The position numbers were made by a program, and so were the translations under genes. The notes under the pieces were generated by a model. The model saw nothing but the letters and a program-made list of their open reading frames with translations, did not search any database and was not told where the DNA came from. From Mesonia hippocampi (GTDB lineage Bacteria; Bacteroidota; Bacteroidia; Flavobacteriales; Flavobacteriaceae): 64,000 nucleotides of DNA. Shown piece after piece: positions 28,442-35,223 of this stretch (its first letter is position 1; the number at the start of each line of letters is the position of its first letter). The stretch spans positions 118,859 to 182,858 of the forward strand of contig NZ_JACIFO010000007.1 in assembly GCF_014197445.1 (NCBI RefSeq), written 5' to 3'.

Positions 28442-29449
28442 TTAATTTTCGTTGGTATCAGGTTCTATAATAACATCGTTCGTGAAGTTGTATGTTCCTA
28501 AGTTTAGTGTTTCAACCGAAATAGATTCCTCGGTATTTGTTTTTTTCATGGTGATGTTTTTAGCCGTAAAGGTTACCTTAAACTTTCTGGTTATTCTGTT
28601 TGGTAGGCTTTGCTCTATTGGAGGGGAAACACTAATAGCAATATTTGGATTTAGGTAGTTTGGGATGCCGTCATTATTAGTGTCATCATCTGTAGGGTTT
28701 AAAATAGGAGCATCTATACTTCCTTGTTCGTAAGCATTTAAGTCTTCATTTCGGGTAAGTACGCCATCATTATCATCATCGTTATCAAGGTAATTAGGTA
28801 TTCCGTCTTCATCGGTATCGGGATACCCGTTTTCGTTGGTTGGCGTATTTTCGATAGCTATTTCTGTAAGTGTAGGTACGTTATCGTTATCATCGTCTAT
28901 ATCAAGATAATTAGGTATTCCGTCTCCATCGGTATCTACCAACCTGTAATCATCGGTAGGGTTTACAATTTCATCAACATCGTTAATACCATCGGCATCA
29001 CTATCTTCATTATCTTCAATAACAGTTACGGTCATGATTACTTTTCCTCCGTTGGTTGTGGTGTATTGTTCTGCTACGCGCGGCTCACTTGGCGGGATGC
29101 TTTGGCAAAAATAGTTTCCCTCAACAGCGGTATTAAACATTCTATATGTAATTTGATTATTAGCATTAAGCGGAATTTCTGTTTGCTGGATTCTGTCTGT
29201 GGTGTTAATGCTGGCATACTCATTTAGGCTAATAGAAGCTTCGTTTGTTGCTCCCGGCGGTGTAAAGTTAAATGCAATGGCCTCGTTGGGGTTTTCGTTT
29301 ATTGCATAAACCAAAATGTTTTGTTGGTTTTGACAAGTTCTCAATACGGTGTTTTCGTCAAATTCAAAAGTGGTTACAATTAAATCTCCATCATCACAGC
29401 TTGTAGTTAGCAACAAAAAGCCTATTAAAGTTAAAAAAACAATTCGCAT
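28442..29449 (-). CDS. Lipoprotein with thrombospondin type 3 Ca-binding repeats
   Basis: The likely start is the ATG at 29449 (MRIVFLTLIGFLLLTTSCDD), because it gives a clean signal peptide and lipobox TTSC; the frame is open to 29503. The 335-residue product has an N-terminal beta region followed by Asp-rich repeats of the TSP3 type (DSDADGINDVDE, DTDGDGIPNYLD, DTDEDGIPNYLD, NNDGIPNYLNPN). These usually bind calcium and act as rigid spacers in surface proteins of Bacteroidota. It is lipid-anchored and probably exposed at the cell surface. Confidence 0.8.
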   Translation of the reverse strand: MRIVFLTLIGFLLLTTSCDDGDLIVTTFEFDENTVLRTCQNQQNILVYAINENPNEAIAFNFTPPGATNEASISLNEYASINTTDRIQQTEIPLNANNQITYRMFNTAVEGNYFCQSIPPSEPRVAEQYTTTNGGKVIMTVTVIEDNEDSDADGINDVDEIVNPTDDYRLVDTDGDGIPNYLDIDDDNDNVPTLTEIAIENTPTNENGYPDTDEDGIPNYLDNDDDNDGVLTRNEDLNAYEQGSIDAPILNPTDDDTNNDGIPNYLNPNIAISVSPPIEQSLPNRITRKFKVTFTAKNITMKKTNTEESISVETLNLGTYNFTNDVIIEPDTNEN

Positions 29450-29560
29450 ATTTTTTTTATTTAAGAACTTATTACTTTTGAAGTTCTTGATTATGAAACA
29501 CAAAATTAGCAGAAAACTAATATTATAAAATCTATTTTAGATAAATAATTTTTATTGTTT

Positions 29561-29568
29561 TAATTTTG
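29561..29568 (+). promoter_or_regulatory. Bacteroidota -7 promoter box (TAATTTTG)
   Basis: TAATTTTG fits TAnnTTTG and is 35 bases before the cysteine desulfurase ATG. The -33 element is unclear. Confidence 0.5.
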
Positions 29569-29603
29569 GGGTTTGAAAAATTAACCAGATATAAAAAGTA
29601 TCA

Positions 29604-30752
29604 ATGAAAAAAGTATATTTAGATAGTGCTGCAACTACTCAGATGAACCCTGAGGTTATCGATTGTATGACCGAGGTAATGAAAACCACATACGGAAACC
29701 CTTCTTCTACACACACTTTTGGCAGGTCGGCAAAGGCACTTATCGAGAAGGCTCGTAAAACCATAGCAGCTTATCTAAATGTAACTCCAGCAGAAATTGT
29801 ATTTACCTCGGGTGGGACAGAGGCCGATAACTTAGCCCTAAATAGTGCGGTAAGAGATCTTGGTGTTACACAAATAATTACTTCTAGAATAGAGCATCAT
29901 GCAGTTTTACATACCGTAGAGCAATTAAAGTCTTGCTATGATTTTGAATTGAATTATGTAAACCTAAAACCTTGCGGAAGTGTAGATCTAGCACACCTGG
30001 AAGAGTTGCTTAGTGCTCATGAAGGAAAAACTTTAGTAAGTTTGATGCATGTAAATAATGAGATAGGTAACATCTTAGACATAGAGAAAGTAGGAAAGTT
30101 ATGCAAAGCCAATAATGCATTATTTCATAGTGATATGGTGCAATCTATAGGGCATTATAAAGTAAATTTAGAAGAGTTACCAGTAGATTTTACCGCAGCA
30201 AGCGCACATAAATTTCATGGCCCAAAGGGAGTAGGTTTTGCGTATGTAAGAAAAAGCAGTGGTTTACAACCGCTTATTTTTGGTGGCCAGCAAGAAAGAG
30301 GTCATCGTGCAGGAACAGAAAGCGTGCATAATATTGTTGGCTTAGAAAAAGCTTTTGAGCTAGCTAACGATAACCTTGTGGAAGAACAAGAAAAAGTAAA
30401 AGGTTTAAAAACCTATTTTATAGAAAAACTTAAAGAAGCAATCCCAGCGGTGAAATTTAATGGCGGCTGTGAAGACTTGGATAACAGCACCTACACCTTG
30501 GTAAATGTGTGTTTGCCTATACCAGCAGAAAAAGCTGTTTTGTTGTTGTTTCAATTAGACTTAAATGGTATTGCCTGTTCTAAAGGAAGCGCCTGCCAAA
30601 GTGGGAGCGAAAAAGGTTCGCATGTGTTATCGCAAATTCTTTCGGAAGAAGATCTAAACAAACCTTCTGTGCGTTTTTCTTTCTCGGGCTTTAATACAAA
30701 AGAGGAGCTAGATTATGTTATAAAAGTGCTACAAGATTTTATAGCCTCTTAA
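29604..30752 (+). CDS. Cysteine desulfurase (IscS/NifS family)
   Basis: This PLP enzyme releases sulfur from cysteine for Fe-S cluster assembly or tRNA thiolation. The 382-residue sequence begins with KKVYLDSAATTQMNPEV. It contains the PLP-lysine motif SAHKFHGPKGVGF (about 199-211) and the sulfur-carrying Cys loop ACSKGSACQSGSEKGSHVL. It stands alone without iscU or sufE beside it, so its acceptor is unknown. A terminator follows. Confidence 0.92.
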   Translation: MKKVYLDSAATTQMNPEVIDCMTEVMKTTYGNPSSTHTFGRSAKALIEKARKTIAAYLNVTPAEIVFTSGGTEADNLALNSAVRDLGVTQIITSRIEHHAVLHTVEQLKSCYDFELNYVNLKPCGSVDLAHLEELLSAHEGKTLVSLMHVNNEIGNILDIEKVGKLCKANNALFHSDMVQSIGHYKVNLEELPVDFTAASAHKFHGPKGVGFAYVRKSSGLQPLIFGGQQERGHRAGTESVHNIVGLEKAFELANDNLVEEQEKVKGLKTYFIEKLKEAIPAVKFNGGCEDLDNSTYTLVNVCLPIPAEKAVLLLFQLDLNGIACSKGSACQSGSEKGSHVLSQILSEEDLNKPSVRFSFSGFNTKEELDYVIKVLQDFIAS

Positions 30753-30799
30753 TAGGTGAAAATTAAATTGTTTTTTATAAGAAAACAATAGAAAACAAA

Positions 30800-30825
30800 A
30801 AAAGCTACTTTTTTAAGTAGCTTTT
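30800..30825. terminator. Terminator between cysteine desulfurase and cold-shock gene
   Basis: AAAAGCTACTT and AAGTAGCTTTT form an 11-base stem with a TTTT loop, flanked by A-runs and T-runs, so it can serve both convergent genes. Confidence 0.8.
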
Positions 30826-30850
30826 ATGTTGTAAAAAAACGTTGTTAAAC

Positions 30851-31045
30851 TTAGTCTATTACTTCTACGTTAACTGCGTTTATTCCTTTTCTTCCTTGTT
30901 CTGTGTTGAACTTTACTTTGTCGTCTTCTCTAATTTCGTCAATTAAGCCTGAAACGTGTACGAAGATATCTTCTCCTGTTTCTGATGATTTGATAAATCC
31001 AAAGCCTTTTGAGCTATTAAAAAATTTTACGATGCCTTCTTGCAT
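30851..31045 (-). CDS. Cold-shock domain protein
   Basis: The 64-residue single OB-fold protein binds single-stranded RNA and acts as an RNA chaperone. RNP1 (KGFGFI, residues 13-18) and RNP2 (DIFVH, 26-30) are both intact. Length is slightly below CspA (70). It is preceded by an unusually long untranslated leader of about 170 bases, typical of cold-inducible csp mRNAs. Confidence 0.95.
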   Translation of the reverse strand: MQEGIVKFFNSSKGFGFIKSSETGEDIFVHVSGLIDEIREDDKVKFNTEQGRKGINAVNVEVID

Positions 31046-31229
31046 TTTACTAAATATTAAATTGTTATTATTTCTGTTTAAGGAGAACCCTTAGAGATAC
31101 TCTAAGACTTAAAAAAATAAAGTAATGATGAAATAAAAAAGACAAGAAGAGCAAAAACTCTTATTAAACTATTATACTAAATACTACCTTAAAATAAAAA
31201 GGTGTTCGACCTTGAACACTGCAAAGGTA
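31046..31229 (-). promoter_or_regulatory. Cold-shock gene promoter and structured long 5' leader
   Basis: On the minus strand the -7 box TACCTTTG (31222-31229) places the start of transcription about 170 bases before the ATG. The leader opens with a hairpin GTGTTC/GAACAC (31202-31219) and has a second perfect hairpin CTTAGAG-TAT-CTCTAAG (31090-31106) nearer the gene. This layout suggests RNA-level control by temperature, as in CspA-type genes; that is inference. Confidence 0.6.
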
Positions 31230-31266
31230 TATATAAATATTTAGAAGTGAGGCTATTTTTTTGTAA

Positions 31267-32007
31267 TTAAACAATATTTTTATTTTCGTTCCAATAATAA
31301 GTGTCTGGATAGTTTCTTTTTCCGAAGATGGCAGTCCCTACACGTACAATGGTAGCTCCTTCGGCTATTGCTATTTCTAAGTCACCACTCATCCCCATAG
31401 AGAGTTCTTTCATTACTACATTAGGAATATTTAGTGCTTTAACTTGTTGCTGAATATTTTTGAGTTTCTGGAAACATTTGCGTACCTTTTCGTGGTCGTC
31501 GCTAAATAAACCAATGGTCATTAAGCCTTTTATATGTATCCTGTCTAGTTGAGCAACTTCTTCGATTAGAGAAATTGCCTCGTTGGGATGAATACCAAAC
31601 TTACTCTCTTCATCAGAGGTGTTTATTTGTATTAAAGCTTCTATTGTTTTGTTTTCAAAATCTAATCGCTGTTGTAGTTTTTTAGCTAAGCTTAGGCGGT
31701 CTAACGATTGAATACAGGTAACATTGTATTTTAGAATTTCTTTAATTTTATTAGATTGTAAATGCCCAATAAAATGGTTTGTATGTGGGGTATCTGCTAA
31801 ATCTTGAAATTTTTCTTTTAATTCTTGTACTTTATTTTCAGCTATTAAATTCTCGCCTGTAGCCAAAACCTCCTTTATTTTTTCGCTAGGTACAGTTTTG
31901 GTAGCCAAAAGCAATTTTACCTCATCAGGGTTACGCTCTGCTTTTATGCAGGCTTCTTTTATTCTGTTTTGTATTTGTGCTAAATTAATTAAGGTTGGCG
32001 TGTTCAT
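31267..32007 (-). CDS. YggS/PLPBP family pyridoxal phosphate homeostasis protein
   Basis: The 246-residue protein binds PLP through Lys37 in KLLLATKTV and keeps free PLP and amino-acid pools balanced; no catalytic reaction is firmly established. Conserved segments [12 protein letters not shown] and [29 protein letters not shown] are present. Its start overlaps the end of the AAA ATPase gene by 23 bases. With pyridoxal kinase upstream it forms a leftward B6 operon. Confidence 0.93.
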   Translation of the reverse strand: MNTPTLINLAQIQNRIKEACIKAERNPDEVKLLLATKTVPSEKIKEVLATGENLIAENKVQELKEKFQDLADTPHTNHFIGHLQSNKIKEILKYNVTCIQSLDRLSLAKKLQQRLDFENKTIEALIQINTSDEESKFGIHPNEAISLIEEVAQLDRIHIKGLMTIGLFSDDHEKVRKCFQKLKNIQQQVKALNIPNVVMKELSMGMSGDLEIAIAEGATIVRVGTAIFGKRNYPDTYYWNENKNIV

Positions 32008-32725
32008 GGAGTGCTGCTTTTTCTTCTTTTTCCCATTGTGCTATTAATACCGACTTTATAAGCGTATAGGTGTAATCTTTAGCTTCGGCATAAGAGATGT
32101 TGTATTGGCGTGTGATATTTTTTAAACTTTCAGGAAACTCTGCCAGAAGTTTATCATAATAAACATCCAATTGTTTATTGGAAGGAAGCGTGTAGGATAT
32201 GCGTAATTGAAACCTTCTTAGTAAAGCAATATCTATAATTTCTGGGTGGTTTGTAGCACAGATAAGTAAGGCATTGTTAGGGAAATAATCAATAAGCTGA
32301 ATAATGGTGTTTACTAGCCTGCGCATTTCGCCTACATCTTTTCCGTCGTTTTCTCTAGCACGACCTACTTGGTCGAATTCATCTAGAAATAAAACAGCTT
32401 TTTCTCTTTCTGCCTTATCAAAAATTCGTTTTAAATTTTGCGAAGTTTCCCCAATACGCGAGCATATTACATTACTTAAATTGAGAATAAGTAAATTTTT
32501 ACCAAGCGCTTGTGCTATAGCTTTTGCAGTCATGGTTTTCCCGCATCCAGAGCTTCCGTGTAGTAAAATTTTATTGTTTACAGGAAGTTTATGTTCAATA
32601 AGCGCATCTACATATTTGTGCTCTTTTATAAGTTGGTTGATTTGCTGATGATTTTCTTCACTAAGAAATAAATCGGTAAGCTTAACTTTTTCTTTATCGT
32701 TGATGATAAGGTCAAAAATATTCAT
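31985..32725 (-). CDS. AAA-family ATPase embedded in the B6 operon
   Basis: The 246-residue protein has Walker A GSSGCGKT (57-64), Walker B LFLDEFD (112-118), sensor 1 ATNH (157-160) and the arginine region LLRRF (168-172). It lacks an obvious substrate domain beyond the ATPase core, apart from a short N-terminal helix region. It starts 4 bases after the kinase stop and overlaps the YggS gene by 23 bases, so it is co-translated with B6 genes. Its client is unknown; an AAA remodeller acting on a PLP-related protein is a guess from position. Confidence 0.85.
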   Translation of the reverse strand: MNIFDLIINDKEKVKLTDLFLSEENHQQINQLIKEHKYVDALIEHKLPVNNKILLHGSSGCGKTMTAKAIAQALGKNLLILNLSNVICSRIGETSQNLKRIFDKAEREKAVLFLDEFDQVGRARENDGKDVGEMRRLVNTIIQLIDYFPNNALLICATNHPEIIDIALLRRFQLRISYTLPSNKQLDVYYDKLLAEFPESLKNITRQYNISYAEAKDYTYTLIKSVLIAQWEKEEKAALHEHANLN

Positions 32726-32729
32726 TCTT

Positions 32730-33566
32730 TTAGCAGTTTTTTATGACTTGTAATGAAAACAGAAGATCTTGTAAATCAAATTCTGTACGCTTTTGTAGAG
32801 CCATGTTTTTTAAACTTGCTGTAAGGGCTTTACTAGCGTTTGATACAGCTTGCGGCAAATTTAACCCTTTTAAAATAGAAAGTTGCAAGTGAGCCGTAAA
32901 TAAATCTCCTGTTCCTGCAGGATGAAGCGCTATTTTTTTTCCGCTTATGCTAGTGCAATGGTTGTTTTCTAGTATGTAGTTATCTATTTCATCGGTTGCT
33001 GTAGAAGCAAACATACATCCTGTTACCACAATTTTTTGTTCTGATAGGTTGAAAGTGGAGTTTAACAACGGGCGGTTCTCCTGTATGTTGGTAAGGTTTT
33101 GTTTTAAAATTAAATCCAGTTCAAATTTATTAGGCGTTAATAAACTAGCCAACGGAACCAAATTTTTAGTAATCGCTTCAGGGATGCTTTGATGCACATA
33201 CAAACCTTTGTCGGTATCGCCCATAACAGGATCGCATAAATGCTTGATGTTAGGATTTTTTTGTTGAGCAGTTTTTATAAAATTAGCCGTGATTTCTGTT
33301 TGTTTTACCGAGCCCATAAAGCCAGTGATAATTGTAGAAACCTCATGTAAAATATTTAACTTTAAAATGCCTTCGAGAATATTTTTTAATAAATTATCTG
33401 ATATGGGTTGCCCGCCAACAGTACGATGCCCAAGGTGATTAGAATATAGGACAGTAGGAATGGTAATGGCATCGTAACCTGCCGCTTTTAATATAAACGA
33501 AGTTGTATTGCTGCCAACATAGCCATAAGATACCTGGCTGTGAATAATAATTGTTTTTTCTTTCAT
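32730..33566 (-). CDS. pdxY: Pyridoxal kinase (PdxY/PdxK type)
   Basis: This ribokinase-fold enzyme phosphorylates pyridoxal and related vitamers in the salvage pathway. The N-terminal IIIHSQVSYGYVGSNTTSF and YSNHLGHRTVGGQ segments and the C-terminal catalytic box HPAGTGDLFTAHL are characteristic. The frame is open up to 33602, but that extension runs into the tRNA gene at 33579-33649. Translation should therefore start at the ATG at 33566 (MKEKTIIIHSQ) or 33572. It is the first gene of the operon kinase-AAA-YggS, opposite the MocR regulator. Confidence 0.88.
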   Translation of the reverse strand: MKEKTIIIHSQVSYGYVGSNTTSFILKAAGYDAITIPTVLYSNHLGHRTVGGQPISDNLLKNILEGILKLNILHEVSTIITGFMGSVKQTEITANFIKTAQQKNPNIKHLCDPVMGDTDKGLYVHQSIPEAITKNLVPLASLLTPNKFELDLILKQNLTNIQENRPLLNSTFNLSEQKIVVTGCMFASTATDEIDNYILENNHCTSISGKKIALHPAGTGDLFTAHLQLSILKGLNLPQAVSNASKALTASLKNMALQKRTEFDLQDLLFSLQVIKNC

Positions 33567-33578
33567 ATGCATAAATAG

Positions 33579-33649
33579 AGGTCGGGAACGGATTTGCACC
33601 ACTGTAAAAGGTATTGCGTACCTTTGCCTAACTACTCAGCCACCCGACC
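33579..33649 (-). tRNA. tRNA-Cys-like gene (anticodon GCA) with unusual loops
   Basis: On the minus strand a 7-base-pair acceptor stem (GGTCGGG with CCCGACC) encloses a D-arm, an anticodon stem AAGGT/ACCTT with loop ACGCAAT (anticodon GCA), and a T-arm. Two positions that are nearly invariant in tRNAs are altered: base 33 is C rather than U, and the T-loop reads TGCAAAT instead of TTCGAAT. It may be a diverged working tRNA-Cys or a decaying copy. It lies between pyridoxal kinase and the pdxR operator region. Confidence 0.75.
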
Positions 33650-33718
33650 GTATTTGATAATTTATTTAATGCTTACTATTGTGTTTTTCTTATTTCACAT
33701 GACAAAAATAAAGTAAAA

Positions 33719-33763
33719 CAGGACTATATTTGTAGTCCAGTTTTTATATTATAAGTAGTCCAG
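33719..33763 (+). promoter_or_regulatory. pdxR promoter with likely PdxR/MocR operator repeats
   Basis: The -7 box TATATTTG (33725-33732) is embedded in an inverted repeat GGACTA-N6-TAGTCC (33721-33738). A third copy, TAGTCCAG (33756-33763), directly repeats the second copy (33733-33740) at 23-base spacing and ends two bases before the ATG. MocR-family regulators are known to bind direct and inverted repeats in such divergent spacers, so autoregulation and control of pdxY are likely. Confidence 0.6.
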
Positions 33764-33765
33764 AT

Positions 33766-35223
33766 ATGTTGCCTTTTAAAAATATTATAGTTTTAGATAA
33801 AACCAAAAAACAACCATTATACAGGCAAGTTTCTTTGGGTATTATAGCAGCAATTACCAAGGGTGTTTTAAAACCCGATACCTTTTTGCCTAGCAGTAGA
33901 GCGCTTGCAGAAATATTGTCTTTGCATAGAAAAACCATTACAGCTGCATACGAGGAGCTATCTATTCAAAACTGGATTATAATTCAGCCAAGAAAAAAAC
34001 CTAGAATAGCCCGTAATTTACCGTTGTTTACAGAAACAACTATAGGAAGTTTAAATAATTTTAGCTCTTATAAAATCGATTTTCCTTTTCTTATCAATAA
34101 AACAGCCAACACAATAACCGAAGCGGATAGGGTTTCAGAAATTAGTATAGATGATGGTTACCCAGATGTGCGACTTTCTCCTATAGATGAGTTGTTAAAA
34201 ACATATAGGCTTTTTGCTTCAAAAAAATACAGCATAACAAATGCTCATGTCGGTACAATTCAAGGAACACTAAGGTTAAGAAAAGCCTTGGCGAAATACC
34301 TTCTAGAAACAAGAGGCTTGGCCATAATGCCTGCAAACCTGCTTATTACACATGGGGCGCAAATGAGTATTTATCTGGCTAGTAAGTTGTTACTTAAAAA
34401 AGGAGCTAAAGTTATTGTGGGTAAGCCAAGTTACTCTATTGCAAGTAACGCCTTTAAAAGTTTGGGGGCAAATATGATAGAGATTCCTGTAGATGATAAA
34501 GGGATAGATACAGATAGGATTGAAGAGGCTTGTTTACAGCAGGAAATATGCGCCGTTTATATTATTCCTCATCACCATTACCCTACAACAGTTACTTTAA
34601 GTGCAGAACGAAGGATGAAACTTATAGCCTTGTCGAAACGCTATAAGTTTGCCATTATCGAAGATGATTATGATTACGATTACCATTTTACATCGGCACC
34701 TTATTTACCTTTAGCGAGTGGTAAACATCATGGAAATATTATCTATATAGGCTCTTTTTCAAAAATATTAGATTCGTCTTTACGGCTAGGGTTTATGGTA
34801 GCTCCAGAAAACTTTATTACACAAAGTGTTGCTTATAGAAAGTTAATTGATGGGGGAGGAGACGGGTATATGCAAAATGCTTTAGCGGTTTTGATAGAAG
34901 AAGGAGGGCTAAAACGGCATTTAAAGAAAACAAAAAAAGTATACCATCAACGTAGGGATTTTTTAGATTGTTTGTTGTCCGAAAAATTAGCAGATTTTAT
35001 TACTTATACATTACCACTAGGCGGGATGGCTATTTGGATAAAACTATCAAAAGCTTATGCTGTAAAAAAACTTCAACAGAACAAGGAGCTTCATATCTCT
35101 CGGATAGATGTTGCGCAGAACGCCTTTCGTTTTGGTTTTGCATCAATGAATAAACAAGAACTCCAAACAGCCGTATTAAAGCTAGAAGCTATTTTAAAGA
35201 AAACGAAACCCCTTAATGTTTAA
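33766..35223 (+). CDS. pdxR: MocR-family regulator (PdxR-like)
   Basis: The 485-residue protein fuses an N-terminal GntR winged helix (QPLYRQVSLGIIAAITKGVL, then FLPSSRALAEILSLHRKTITAAYEEL in the first 75 residues) to a type I aminotransferase-like domain. The PLP-binding lysine is in YIGSFSKILDSSLRLGF. Such regulators sense PLP. Divergent placement next to pyridoxal kinase, with operator-like repeats in between, supports the PdxR assignment. Its 3' end overlaps the convergent TonB receptor gene by 4 bases. Confidence 0.9.
   Translation: MLPFKNIIVLDKTKKQPLYRQVSLGIIAAITKGVLKPDTFLPSSRALAEILSLHRKTITAAYEELSIQNWIIIQPRKKPRIARNLPLFTETTIGSLNNFSSYKIDFPFLINKTANTITEADRVSEISIDDGYPDVRLSPIDELLKTYRLFASKKYSITNAHVGTIQGTLRLRKALAKYLLETRGLAIMPANLLITHGAQMSIYLASKLLLKKGAKVIVGKPSYSIASNAFKSLGANMIEIPVDDKGIDTDRIEEACLQQEICAVYIIPHHHYPTTVTLSAERRMKLIALSKRYKFAIIEDDYDYDYHFTSAPYLPLASGKHHGNIIYIGSFSKILDSSLRLGFMVAPENFITQSVAYRKLIDGGGDGYMQNALAVLIEEGGLKRHLKKTKKVYHQRRDFLDCLLSEKLADFITYTLPLGGMAIWIKLSKAYAVKKLQQNKELHISRIDVAQNAFRFGFASMNKQELQTAVLKLEAILKKTKPLNV

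Noticed and set aside
33567..33602. Upstream extension of pyridoxal kinase
   Set aside because: It runs into the tRNA-Cys gene, so translation must start further in, at 33566 or 33572.
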